Of a DNA stretch of 64,000 nucleotides, positions 54,649 through 63,536 are shown one piece after another (the stretch's first letter is position 1; each line of letters opens with the position of its first letter). The notes under the pieces are model-generated. The model was given only the letters and a program-made list of their open reading frames with translations. It made no database searches and had not been told where the DNA came from. The position numbers were made by a program, and so were the translations under genes. Origin of the DNA: Acidobacteriota bacterium (GTDB taxonomy: Bacteria; Acidobacteriota; Vicinamibacteria; Vicinamibacterales; UBA2999); assembly GCA_947482665.1 (NCBI GenBank), contig CANKJK010000004.1, forward strand, positions 205,012 through 269,011. Reading direction: 5' to 3'.

Positions 54649-54725
54649 GCGCCCTTAGCTCAGCTGGATAGAGCGTCTGGCTACGAACCAGGAGGTCGCA
54701 GGTTCGACTCCTGCAGGGCGCACCA
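54649..54725 (+). tRNA. tRNA-Arg (anticodon ACG)
   Basis: The cloverleaf folds cleanly: acceptor arm GCGCCCT pairs with AGGGCGC, D-arm AGCTCAGCTGGATAGAGC, anticodon loop CTACGAA giving ACG, T-arm GTTCGACTC, and an encoded CCA end at 54723-54725. A34 would be deaminated to inosine by TadA. Just downstream lies an integrase remnant, so the 3' end may have served as an attachment site. Confidence 0.97.
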
Positions 54726-54736
54726 ACCGAAACGCT

Positions 54737-55330
54737 TCACGCCGTAGCCTGTAGCGGCGTTCCGGCTTCCGGTTGTGGTCGCGGTGCTTTGGGTCCATTG
54801 GGTCCAGGAACCCGGTCGAGCCCAATCTGTCCCGCTGCAGTCTTTCGATACTCCAGCTCTTTGTGCGAGTCGCGGTCGGTTGTCCTCAGCGACGAATGAC
54901 CAATCCACTGTCCCTGTAGGTCGGCCGGCGTTGCGTACTTTCGCAGCATCGTCACCCGCGAATGGCGAAATGCGTGCAGCCCGGCGTGCGGGATACCGAG
55001 CGTCTTCAGGAGCGGGGTGAGCACGCGGTTCCTGATGTTTCCGCCGGACAGGGGCGAACCGTTGCGAGCACGGAATACTCGCCCGGCACGATCCCCGATG
55101 TGCTCCCCCAATAGGTCGGCCAGCATCGGATCGATGTCGATCTCCCGCAGGGCATTCTCCGTCTTGGGTGCCAGCTCCTGGTCGCACCAGATGCTCCCCC
55201 GCACATGAATGACGGCGTTCTCCAGGTCCACGTCCTCGATGTGCAGCCGCGCCGCCTCGATGACGCGCCGCAGCTGCTCCTCGCTGAAGTAGCGCTGCTG
55301 CGGTCTCCCAATCCTCGCCGAGTTCTCACC
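54737..55330 (-). pseudogene. Decayed tyrosine recombinase (integrase) remnant
   Basis: Reading from the junction at about 55330 to the TGA at 54737, the C-terminal part of a phage-type integrase is visible: RYFSEEQLRRVIEAARLH, then IEDVDLENAVIHV, HAFRHSRVTMLRKYAT and LQGQWIGHSS. The segment that should lie between ARLH and IEDVDL, with the first catalytic Arg (TGLRxGE), is missing, so an internal deletion of about 35 codons is likely. The catalytic tyrosine position of the RYSH-type motif reads RDSH (codon GAC). The N-terminal domain is absent. It sits 15 bases after a tRNA end, as expected for a prophage or island integrase, and it cannot be active. Confidence 0.88.
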
Positions 55331-56093
55331 TCCGCCCCAGCCGCACCTGAGCGACCTGGACGTGGTGGAGCCGACCGACGAGCGGTTCACCGGGTTCGTG
55401 TTCAAGATCCAGGCGAACATGGACCCGCGTCATCGGGACCGTGTGGCGTTCGTCCGCGTGTGCTCAGGGCGCTTCACCAAGGACATGACGCTGGTCAACA
55501 GCCGGCTGGGGAAGACCATCCGGGCCTCGCGGGCCTACCGGTTTTTCGGCCGGGACCGCGAGACGATCGAGGTGGCCTACGCCGGCGACATCATCGGCCT
55601 GGTCAACCCGGGACAGTTCGCCATCGGTGACACGCTGCATGAAGGCCCTGCGCTGCGCTTTCCCGATCTGCCGCGATTTCCCGCGGAGCATTTCGGCCGC
55701 GTACGCCTGAAGGGGACCAACTACAAGCAGTTCGACGACGGGCTGAAGCAGCTCGAGGAGGAGGGGCTCATGCAGCTCTTCTACCTGTCGGAAGGGCGGC
55801 GCGCACCGGTGCTCGGCGTGGTCGGGGTGCTGCAGTACGACGTGATTGCGAGCCGCCTGGCCAACGAGTACAACGTCCAGGCCGTGATTGAGCCGGCGGG
55901 CTATGCCGCCGCGCGGTGGCTCGGGGTAGGGGCGAGCCACACGCCGGGTGGCTCGAACGTGATGGCGGTCGATCGCCACGACCGGCCGGTCATTCTGTTT
56001 GAGTCCGAGTGGGCGCTCCGGTACTTCGAGCGCCACCATTCGGAGGTCGTGCTGCTGGCGGAATCGCCCATGACGACGCCCACACTGGGCTAG
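55320..56093 (+). pseudogene. prfC: Peptide chain release factor 3, C-terminal part only
   Basis: The frame from about 55320 encodes about 257 residues matching domains II and III of RF3: VVEPTDERFTGFVFKIQANM, RHRDRVAFVRVCSGRF, IGDTLHEG, GVVGVLQYDVIASRLANEYN and AARWLG. The N-terminal GTPase domain with the P-loop, about half of the protein, is missing. The 5' end abuts the dead integrase, so a deletion removed both gene heads. A GTG at 55362 could start a fragment, but no function in termination is expected. An intact copy might exist elsewhere in the genome. Confidence 0.88.
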
Positions 56094-56191
56094 TCCCCTG
56101 GAGCGGCCCTCAATGGAGGGAGGGCGCGCATCGGCGCAGGTGCGGGTGGCGTGGGCGAAGCCTGAGGGCACACGCCGGAATCGCTCGCTGA

Positions 56192-56950
56192 TCAGGACGC
56201 CAGAATGGCTTCGTGCACGCCGTCCCACAAGTGGACTCGGGCCATGAGCGAACGCTCCACGGCGTGAACGGATTCCCGAATGCGTTGCTCGTCGCCGTTG
56301 CAGAGAGTCTGGAGCATCTCGCGCGCCAGCGGGCCGTGCGAATCCGAGTCCAGCTCGATGTGCCGGTCCAGGTAGTAGAAGAAGGCAGGATGTGTCGGCC
56401 GCAGGATCGAGGTGTGGCTGGCCACCTGCCGGAACATCCTGGGCACAAGGTCCTCACGCCCGCAGGTAAAGGCCGCAGCGGTGGCATGCGTGTGCCCCTC
56501 GGACAGGATGGCGAAGGTCGACGCGATGAATCGGGTCGCTGGCCCTGGGGCGGATGCCTGCGCAAGGGAGGCCTCGACCGACGTGCCTTGCTCGACCATG
56601 CCGACGAATGTGTCAATGACGGCTGTCCGCGCCCCTATCTCACGCATGGCAGCGAGGTAGAGCTCGAAGTGGCTTCCGTATGTGCCATCCGGCAGCGTGT
56701 CCGATTCCTCTCCCAGCACGATTGTGTTGATCAGGTATGAGAGCTGACCAGAAGCGGGAGGTGTCCACGGCACGCGGACGCAGGTCAGCGACGCCTGCAG
56801 AGTCTTGAGCAGACTCATGAAGTCCCACACGGCAAAAACGTGATGCTCGGTAAATACCTGCAGCGCAGCCCGTGTTGTGACCGCGGCATAGAGGGGATGC
56901 GTGGCGAGCCTGTGTGACAGGCTCGTGATGAGCGGAGAGGTGAGGATCAC
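56192..56950 (-). CDS. DUF3050 family protein (possible haem-oxygenase-like fold)
   Basis: The GTG at 56950 overlaps the response regulator stop (GTGA), giving 252 residues; the longer frame to 57007 lies inside that gene. Recognisable DUF3050 features are LATHPLYAAV, FTEHHVFAVWDFMSLLKTLQ and FFYYLDRHIELDSDSHGP. His and Glu residues at EHHVFAVWDF, HTHATAAAF and RHIELDSDSH could ligate metal, as in diiron haem-oxygenase-like enzymes, but this is inference. It ends the H-NOX signalling operon, with its stop 192 bases from the left boundary of the prfC scar. Confidence 0.82.
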   Translation of the reverse strand: MILTSPLITSLSHRLATHPLYAAVTTRAALQVFTEHHVFAVWDFMSLLKTLQASLTCVRVPWTPPASGQLSYLINTIVLGEESDTLPDGTYGSHFELYLAAMREIGARTAVIDTFVGMVEQGTSVEASLAQASAPGPATRFIASTFAILSEGHTHATAAAFTCGREDLVPRMFRQVASHTSILRPTHPAFFYYLDRHIELDSDSHGPLAREMLQTLCNGDEQRIRESVHAVERSLMARVHLWDGVHEAILAS

Positions 56951-57450
56951 TGGTCCCCTGAACTGTCGTCGAATGGTGGCCCCAGCAGCGCCTGCGGATC
57001 CCCCCACCCCTCAATGCTAGGCCTGCGGTCTGGCTCCCTCGCCTGCTCCCGATGCATCCATGCGGACCCGGCTACGCGGCCGACGACATCGAGGAAGTCC
57101 TGGCGTTCGAATGGCTTGAGGAGATAGGCCGCCACCCCTGGCCTCAACGTATATCGGGCATCCAGGGTCTCGACGCCTGTGGCGAAGATGATCTGGGTCG
57201 ACGGCGACGCCTGCTGCAACTGGTCAGCCAGCCAGAGGCCGTCCTGTCCTGGCATCAGCACATCGCACAGGGCCACATCCACCTGGCACGTTGTGGCGAT
57301 GTCCAGGGCTTCGCGCGCGTTCGATGCCGTCAAGACCTTGTGCCCGGCAGCGTTCAGCCACGCTCCCACGAGGGCGTGGATGTCCATGTCGTCGTCTACG
57401 ACCAGAATAGTGGCCTGCGCGGGAGGGTCTGAGGGTTGTGTGAATGGCAA
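56947..57450 (-). CDS. Single-domain response regulator
   Basis: A 167-residue protein with one receiver domain: LVVDDDMDIHALV, phosphoacceptor Asp in CDVLMPGQDG, and FEKP-like LLKPFERQDF with the conserved Lys. The C-terminal 35 residues form a short tail with no output domain. It probably relays phosphate between the hybrid kinase and another partner, or regulates by binding. The stop overlaps the DUF3050 start. Confidence 0.9.
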   Translation of the reverse strand: MPFTQPSDPPAQATILVVDDDMDIHALVGAWLNAAGHKVLTASNAREALDIATTCQVDVALCDVLMPGQDGLWLADQLQQASPSTQIIFATGVETLDARYTLRPGVAAYLLKPFERQDFLDVVGRVAGSAWMHREQAREPDRRPSIEGWGDPQALLGPPFDDSSGDQ

Positions 57451-57454
57451 TGTT

Positions 57455-58573
57455 CTAGCCTGGGAAATGGAGTGCTGATGGTGAGCTGATTGTGCGAAGT
57501 GCGTGCTCTGTGTCCGGAAACGTCAGCGTGATCAGGAAGCCGCTTTCGACTGGTCGCGACTCGATCTCCACGTTCAGGCAGAGGGCTGCGGGTTCGAAGA
57601 TATCCATCAGGGTGGCCACAAGGTCGTGCTCCGCGAGCTTGGCCAAGTCGCATTCCAACTGGATGCAGAGCGTTGGGCCGTAGGCTCGTCGAGACAGTGT
57701 CACGTCCAAGCGGAGGAGTTGAAGGAGGCTGCTGTCCTCTGCGAGGACCAGCAGGACGCTGTTGATGAGCTCCCGGATGCCGGTTCGGTTGCCCATGTGC
57801 GTAATGGCGTCTGGAGGCAGATTCAGCGTCAGTGCTACGTCGCGTGCGCCAAGCGCGGGAGCGGCAAGCAGCGTGGCCGACTGGATCGCGAGCGTGAGGT
57901 CCCACGAGCCGCGGTCCAGGGATGGGTGAATCAGGAGTTGGCGCAATCGCTGAAGCGCATGAAGCGTTGCCTCCGAGGCATCGGACATGCGGCGGCTGTA
58001 TTCCCGGCATGTCGCGAGATTCGGAGCAGGGCGAGCGGTTTCGATTGAGAGCAGATCGGCCGCGGCAATCAGGGGTGTCATCTGGTTTGCCATGGAGTGG
58101 ATCAGCTCGCGCCCCTCGGTCAGCAGCCGGAGTGCCTGCCTCACTGTGCCAGCGGCGACAGAGGCACTGCGACGATCGACCATGTTCCGGTACGTGCCAA
58201 CCAGCGCCTGCACAGCGCTCAGGAACCCGTCTCGACCGAGCGGCTTGACGAGGAAGTCATTGGCCCTGAGGCGGACCGCGCGGTGCGCGTGATCCGCCGA
58301 GGATTGCCCGGACACGAAGAGGAACGGCGTGCGGTCGTCGGTTCTTCTGACGCGTTCCAGGAGGCTCAGGCCGTCCAGTTCTGGCATCACGATGTCGCTC
58401 ACGATCAGTGACCAGGGCTTTGCATCAATGAGGTTCCATCCGAGAGCGCCGTCGGAGGCCGTACTCACCTCGTAGTGGCCAGTCTGCTCGAGCCAGCGAG
58501 AAAGGAGAATCACCTGCTGCGCATCGTCATCGACGAGGAGTACCTGCGCGCGGGAGGTGGGAATACTGGTCAT
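57455..58573 (-). CDS. Receiver domain fused to a degenerate histidine-kinase-like module
   Basis: A 372-residue protein. Residues 1-125 are a receiver (VLLVDDDAQQVILLSRWL, phosphoacceptor in VSDIVMPELDG, FLVKPLGRDGF). The remaining 240 residues look like a DHp helix pair (ELIHSMANQMTPLIAAADLL, with a His at the phosphoacceptor position) followed by an ATPase-like fold. The latter lacks recognisable N, G1 and G2 boxes, so it may be a phosphotransfer or scaffolding module rather than a kinase. It overlaps the upstream hybrid kinase stop by four bases and belongs to the same operon. Confidence 0.83.
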   Translation of the reverse strand: MTSIPTSRAQVLLVDDDAQQVILLSRWLEQTGHYEVSTASDGALGWNLIDAKPWSLIVSDIVMPELDGLSLLERVRRTDDRTPFLFVSGQSSADHAHRAVRLRANDFLVKPLGRDGFLSAVQALVGTYRNMVDRRSASVAAGTVRQALRLLTEGRELIHSMANQMTPLIAAADLLSIETARPAPNLATCREYSRRMSDASEATLHALQRLRQLLIHPSLDRGSWDLTLAIQSATLLAAPALGARDVALTLNLPPDAITHMGNRTGIRELINSVLLVLAEDSSLLQLLRLDVTLSRRAYGPTLCIQLECDLAKLAEHDLVATLMDIFEPAALCLNVEIESRPVESGFLITLTFPDTEHALRTISSPSALHFPG

Positions 58574-61350
58574 GCGGTCAGCCCTTCAATTGCCGCCCGT
58601 GCGTCACGCACCGACGTGTCGAGCAGTGCCAGTGCGGCCTGCACGTGCGCTTCGTTCAGAGCCGTTGCCGCGGATTCCATCTCCCGGGCGAACCGGGATA
58701 CATCGGGGAAGCCGTACGACGTGCCCGTGCCCTTGATATTGTGCGCGATGGACTGGATGCCCGAAAAGTCGCGACTGGCCAGCAGCGGACGACACGCCAC
58801 GAGGTTGCGTTGGAGACCATCGAGATAGCCAGGAATGAGATCGGCCAGCTCGGCAGGTATCTCAATGCGGGACGCCGTATTCGGGGGCGGGAGGGCGTCG
58901 CTCAGAGCGGAGCGCACGGCGCGAAGCAATGAGGCCTTGTTCACCGGCTTGACGAGTACCGCGGCACAGCCGGCTGCCAGCAGGCGCTCGTGTGCCGGAA
59001 CACCCGCTTCTCCGGTGAGCGCCAGAATCGGAACGGGTCGCAGCCGCGGGTTGAGGCGAATCTGCCAGGCCGCGTCGAGGCCATTGAGTCCGGGCATATG
59101 CATGTCGAGGATCACAAGGTCCACATCCTGGCGATTGAGCTGGACGAGGGCATCAACTCCGCTTCGTGCCTGGACAATGCGGAGATCCTCGTTGCCCAGG
59201 AAGCGTATGAGGAGGTCGCGGGCATCCGAGGAGTCGTCCGCCACCAGCACTGTCCTGCGGGTGTCACTCCAGTCGGACACGGCGCGGCACAGGTCGATGG
59301 CTGACGTGGGCTTGGTCATGAAAGCGTTGATGCTGGCCTCCTGACTGCGCTGGCGGTAATCTTCAAGGGCGTGAGCGGTGACAGCCACAATCGGCACCGG
59401 GGCCTCAAGGCGCTGCTGTTCTGCGGCTCGAATGCGCACGGTAGCCTCAATGCCTGAGAAGTCCGGCAGCTGGATGTCCATCAGAATCACGTCGTAGCGG
59501 CGCTTCGTGGCCAGTGCCACCGCGGCGGAGCCGGTCGCCGCAATCTCCACCCAGTGCCCAGCCCGCGTCAGAATGGCTGTGGCCAGTTGTTGGCTTGGCG
59601 GAAAGTCCTCGACGACAAGCACGCGCGAGGGCCGGAGGTAATCCGTGAGGGGGACACGCTCCGACAGGCCGGGACTGGAATCGAGCCGGACCGCAGGGTC
59701 GGAGTGCGTGACCGTAGTGGGGATGATGACCTGGAAGGAGGTTCCGCCATTCTCAGTGCTGCTGTATTCGATCGAACCGCCGAGTCCCTCCGTCAGGGCA
59801 GCGGCAATGTGGAGGCCCAGTCCTGTGCCCTCGGTATCCGTGGCATTGCTGGCCCGGAATCTGTTCTTGAAGACATTCGGCTGATCGGTCTTTGGAATAC
59901 CGACACCGGTGTCTGATACGGTGAAACAGAGGAGGCAGGTGCGATCCTCTCTCAGTGCGCCTGTCGCGCTGATACGGATGTCGCCACGCGAGGTGAACTT
60001 GCCGGCATTCGAGGCGAGGTTGAAGAGTATCTGCCGGATGCGCCCGGCGTCTCCCTTTAAGTGCGCCGGCACCGTCGCGTCAACCGATGAGGTGACCACG
60101 ACCGGTGCACGTCCAACATGCACGCGGGCCAGTTGGGCAGCCTCAACAATGATCTGCTGGACTTCGAACTCAACGATGCACTGATCGAGTTGCCCCAGTT
60201 GGATCTTCGACAAGTCGAGCAACCCGGCAACCAGACTCCGGAGGTGCGCGGCGTTGGCCAGCATGGTCACCAAGATCTGCTGCTGCGATTCGTCAATCGC
60301 TGTGTCGGCAAGCGCCTCGGCCATGCCTGTCAAGACGTGGACGGGCGTGCGGATCTCATGGCTCATCGCGGCCAGCCAGTCACTCTTGGCCTGGTTGGCC
60401 GCCTCGGCTACTGCCTTAGCTTCCAGCATCTGCTGGGCGCTCTGCTCGAGGCGCTCAAGGGCTTCGCGGTGCAGCGTGCTGTCGGATATGACGCCGGTCA
60501 TCCCGGCGGGCTGACCCTGTTCCAGGCCGAGTGAGGTCACGCTGGCATTGCACCAGTGCGCCGTGCCGGCCTTGTCGAGGAGGCGGAACTCGATGCGATA
60601 GTCGCGCTGCGTCTGTCCGGCGAACGTCTCCGCCACTCGAACCCGGTCATCGGGATGGAGAAAGTCGACGACTGAACGTCCAAGGGCTTCTTCGGTCGTG
60701 AGCCCGGTGATGGCGGTCCACGCGTCGCTCAGAAAGACCCATTGTCCGAACTCGTCTAATCGAAAGATGATTTCGCTGACCGCGTTGACCAGTGTGCGAT
60801 ATTGGCGCTCACTCACGCTCAGGGCCGCCCTGGACGCAAGTGCTGCGGCATGCGCGACGTCAAGGGCCGCCTTGGTCCGCTCCAGTTCCTGGTGCTGCTT
60901 GATGTTTTGGAGGGAGGTTCGCTCCATGGCCTGCATGTTCGTCCTGGTCGATTGCAGCAGGAGTAGAAAGTCGCCGGTAACGTCGTGAGCCGCGAAGTCG
61001 CGGAGCGTGAGGCCCAGGCGGCTTATCGCCGCAAGGTCCGTCACGACAGGCACCGCGAGAATCAGGAAGCCGGAGCGGCATTCGATGACTTCACCTTGCA
61101 GCTCGATGCCGAACGTGTTCCGGAGCACGACCACCTCGCCGTGCAGGTCGCGCAAGGCGGCAGGTGTGATCTCCTGTCGGTAGGGACGGGCAAGGACGAA
61201 GAGCCGTGACAGCAGCGCCCCAGGTACGGCGGCCGGCAGGACCCGCTCCGCGGCCGGTCCAGCCGCCAGGAGCTCGAGTGTTTCGGATACCAGGAGATAG
61301 AACGGAAAGACGTGCCGGAGGAACTCCCGCCCCGGGGCGTCACTAGTCAT
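58570..61350 (-). CDS. H-NOX-associated hybrid sensor histidine kinase
   Basis: A 926-residue protein from the ATG at 61350. In order: an H-NOX-associated (HNOBA-type) N-terminal domain (REFLRHVFPFYLLVSETLEL), a coiled coil, and a PAS domain (SERQYRTLVNAVSEIIFRLD). Then come HisKA with MSHEIRTPVH and HATPase_c (LFNLASNAGKFT, DTGVGIPK, GTGLGL). Two receivers (ILMDIQLPDFSG and LVILDMHMPGLNG) and a C-terminal HPt (HNIKGTGTSYGF, phosphoacceptor His) complete it. All catalytic residues are present. It overlaps the H-NOX stop by 8 bases, so it is probably controlled by NO or oxygen binding to that protein and feeds the downstream receivers by phosphorelay. Confidence 0.93.
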   Translation of the reverse strand: MTSDAPGREFLRHVFPFYLLVSETLELLAAGPAAERVLPAAVPGALLSRLFVLARPYRQEITPAALRDLHGEVVVLRNTFGIELQGEVIECRSGFLILAVPVVTDLAAISRLGLTLRDFAAHDVTGDFLLLLQSTRTNMQAMERTSLQNIKQHQELERTKAALDVAHAAALASRAALSVSERQYRTLVNAVSEIIFRLDEFGQWVFLSDAWTAITGLTTEEALGRSVVDFLHPDDRVRVAETFAGQTQRDYRIEFRLLDKAGTAHWCNASVTSLGLEQGQPAGMTGVISDSTLHREALERLEQSAQQMLEAKAVAEAANQAKSDWLAAMSHEIRTPVHVLTGMAEALADTAIDESQQQILVTMLANAAHLRSLVAGLLDLSKIQLGQLDQCIVEFEVQQIIVEAAQLARVHVGRAPVVVTSSVDATVPAHLKGDAGRIRQILFNLASNAGKFTSRGDIRISATGALREDRTCLLCFTVSDTGVGIPKTDQPNVFKNRFRASNATDTEGTGLGLHIAAALTEGLGGSIEYSSTENGGTSFQVIIPTTVTHSDPAVRLDSSPGLSERVPLTDYLRPSRVLVVEDFPPSQQLATAILTRAGHWVEIAATGSAAVALATKRRYDVILMDIQLPDFSGIEATVRIRAAEQQRLEAPVPIVAVTAHALEDYRQRSQEASINAFMTKPTSAIDLCRAVSDWSDTRRTVLVADDSSDARDLLIRFLGNEDLRIVQARSGVDALVQLNRQDVDLVILDMHMPGLNGLDAAWQIRLNPRLRPVPILALTGEAGVPAHERLLAAGCAAVLVKPVNKASLLRAVRSALSDALPPPNTASRIEIPAELADLIPGYLDGLQRNLVACRPLLASRDFSGIQSIAHNIKGTGTSYGFPDVSRFAREMESAATALNEAHVQAALALLDTSVRDARAAIEGLTA

Positions 61351-61897
61351 GCGGCTCGTACTCGACGTGAAAGACGTCGTGGTCGGCACCCTGGCTCTTC
61401 TCGCTGACGACCTTGACGCGAACATCGGTCTGGAACATCTTCCCGACCCCTTTCACCAGGCCGACAACAAACGGAGTCAGGCCGGCACGGTCGGACCGGT
61501 AGTGCAGGAGCAGGCTGCCTGGCTGCCTGTCCGTGCATTGAAATGCCGGAGGCTTGAGTTCTGGATAGGAGCGGCTGATCCGGGCATGCAGTAGGTCAAG
61601 ATTCTGGAGAAGGGACACGAAGTCGGACCCGGACACCTTGAGCAGGTCCTCCCAGCCCTCCTTTGCCGTATACAGCACCCAGTACTCACCGAAGGCCCCA
61701 AGGATCTGCTCCGCTGGCTCGTCGAGTTCCTTGGTGGCCGCTTCGATGAGGGCATAGGTCATCCAGTCGGGGTAGTGCTGCATGCCGTCAAAGTTGGTCA
61801 CCTCGACGGACGCCATGGTCCGGATGGCGTCCCACTTGGGTGCGCCATGGCTGGTGACTACGAACTCCTGCATCGCTCTGTTTATCAGTCCATACAC
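61343..61897 (-). CDS. H-NOX haem nitric-oxide/oxygen-binding protein
   Basis: I chose the GTG at 61897. It follows a GAGGG site by 8 bases and starts exactly at the family N-terminus (MYGLINRAMQEFVVTSHG), giving 184 residues. The proximal haem-ligand His is His104 in LDLLHAR, and the haem-propionate motif YxSxR is Tyr133-Ser135-Arg137 in HYRSDRAGL, so it should bind haem. H-NOX proteins sense NO (or O2) and inhibit associated kinases, often controlling biofilm or redox responses. The longer start at 61981 adds unrelated residues. Confidence 0.95.
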   Translation of the reverse strand: MYGLINRAMQEFVVTSHGAPKWDAIRTMASVEVTNFDGMQHYPDWMTYALIEAATKELDEPAEQILGAFGEYWVLYTAKEGWEDLLKVSGSDFVSLLQNLDLLHARISRSYPELKPPAFQCTDRQPGSLLLHYRSDRAGLTPFVVGLVKGVGKMFQTDVRVKVVSEKSQGADHDVFHVEYEPHD

Positions 61898-61979
61898 TTT
61901 GAGTACCCTCTCCCTCAATTGTGCTGTACGTCCGCTATGTCTTGAACTAGTAGATATTGTATCGTTATGAGACGCTCGC

Positions 61980-63416
61980 ATGGGTCTTAATGAGAATCTT
62001 GAGCCAGGCTTGTGGGATCGCCAAGCGACGGTCGCGATTCTTGACGACGACGAGGGCTCGCGTTTCGTGATTGACCGCCTCCTGTCGCTGTCGGGCTACC
62101 GCGTGGCCGCGTTCGCCGAGGCAGCCCACCTGCTCGCTGCTCTACCGGACCTGGCGCCAGCGGCCATTTGTCTTGACCTTCACTTGCCTGGCTGCGACGG
62201 CACGGAGGTCCTGGAACAGGTGCGTCGAGCCGTGCCCGGCACGCCAGTTGTGATGTTGACCGGCGACCAGTCGCCCGAATCCGTCGTGGCCGCCATGCGG
62301 TGTGGGGCGTATGACTACGTCACCAAGCCTGTCGATCGTGACCGCTTACTGCTGACTCTCTCCCACGCCGTGGCCGAGCGCCGCCTCGCAGTGCAGGTGC
62401 AGTTGCTGGAGCGTCCTCGGGGCGGGCGGCGGTATGGCGGTCTCTTCGGACGGTCCGCAGCCATGTTGGAGTTGTTTCGCCAGATGGAAGGGGTGGTGAC
62501 CAGCGATGTGCCTGTGCTGCTGCGGGGAGAGAGTGGCACCGGCAAGGCGCGGATTGCCCGCGCGATTCACACGCTGGGCGCGCGGCGCAACTGGCCCTTC
62601 ATTGAAGTGAATCTCTCGACGACGCCCGAACCGCTGCAGGGACCCATGCTCTTTGGGTACATGCGTGGTGCGTCAGTGGGCGCAGTAGCCCCACGGCGAG
62701 GATTGCTCGACCAGGCGGCGGGTGGAACGCTGTTTCTGCGCAATGTCGGGGACCTGGGGGCAACGGCGCAGACCGGACTCTTGAGGGCGCTGGAGTCCGG
62801 ACACTTCATCCGCGTTGGGGGTGGGCCCGAGGTGTCGTGTAGCTTCCGGCTGGTGGCTTCCAGCGCCCGTGAACTGAATCCTGCTGTGGCGGGCGGAGGC
62901 TTTCGTGAGGCGCTCTACTTCCGCATCGCGGTCTTCGACCTGCACGTGCCGCCTCTGCGGGAACGCGTGGATGACATCCAACCGCTGGCAACCGAGATGG
63001 TACGCGACCACGCCGCTGTACTCGACCCGGCACGTGCGGCGCCTGTGGTGCGGCCAGAGGTGGTCGATGTGCTCCTGGCGTACCGGTGGCCCGGCAATGC
63101 GCGCGAATTGTCGAATGCCATGCAGCGCGCCGTCATTGCAGCGGGCAGCGGGCCCGTGACCACGGCGGAACTTCCCGAGTCTATCCGGAGGGTGCCGGGG
63201 GGCGTCAGCGGGGCGCATGAGGCGAGCCACGCTGTGATGCCAGAGTCCGCGGCCGGCCAGAGGTTGGCGGCCCTGACCCGTCGTGCGATTCTCGACAGCC
63301 TGGCCCGGAATTGGGGTAACGCGGCGGCGGCAGCGCGTGACCTCGGGATCGGCCGCGCGACGCTCTACCGCAAGATGCGGGCGTACAGACGCGAGACGCC
63401 GGACGCGTCAGTCTGA
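61980..63416 (+). CDS. NtrC-like response regulator with a degenerate AAA+ domain
   Basis: A 478-residue protein divergent from the H-NOX gene. It has a receiver (residues 15-125; VAILDDDEGS, phosphoacceptor Asp66), an AAA+ domain and a Fis-type C-terminal helix-turn-helix (NAAAAARDLGIGRATLYRKM). The Walker A is GESGTGKA (183-190), with Ala in place of Glu after the Lys. The sigma54-contacting GAFTGA loop reads GASVGA (230-235). The Walker B motif is LFLRNVGDL, with Arg254-Asn255 in place of Asp-Glu. It is therefore unlikely to hydrolyse ATP or activate sigma54, and may act as a DNA-binding repressor or classic regulator. The 82-base gap between the two genes holds their divergent promoters. 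Confidence 0.92.
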   Translation: MGLNENLEPGLWDRQATVAILDDDEGSRFVIDRLLSLSGYRVAAFAEAAHLLAALPDLAPAAICLDLHLPGCDGTEVLEQVRRAVPGTPVVMLTGDQSPESVVAAMRCGAYDYVTKPVDRDRLLLTLSHAVAERRLAVQVQLLERPRGGRRYGGLFGRSAAMLELFRQMEGVVTSDVPVLLRGESGTGKARIARAIHTLGARRNWPFIEVNLSTTPEPLQGPMLFGYMRGASVGAVAPRRGLLDQAAGGTLFLRNVGDLGATAQTGLLRALESGHFIRVGGGPEVSCSFRLVASSARELNPAVAGGGFREALYFRIAVFDLHVPPLRERVDDIQPLATEMVRDHAAVLDPARAAPVVRPEVVDVLLAYRWPGNARELSNAMQRAVIAAGSGPVTTAELPESIRRVPGGVSGAHEASHAVMPESAAGQRLAALTRRAILDSLARNWGNAAAAARDLGIGRATLYRKMRAYRRETPDASV

Positions 63417-63536
63417 CCGGCGCGCCGCGCCACGCCCCTGCTCGCCACACCATCTTCGATGGCAGCGGCGATTACGCGGGCGCGCGTGATCGCGCCGAGG
63501 CACAATACCTCTTCCGCATCCGGAGCATCCATACCT

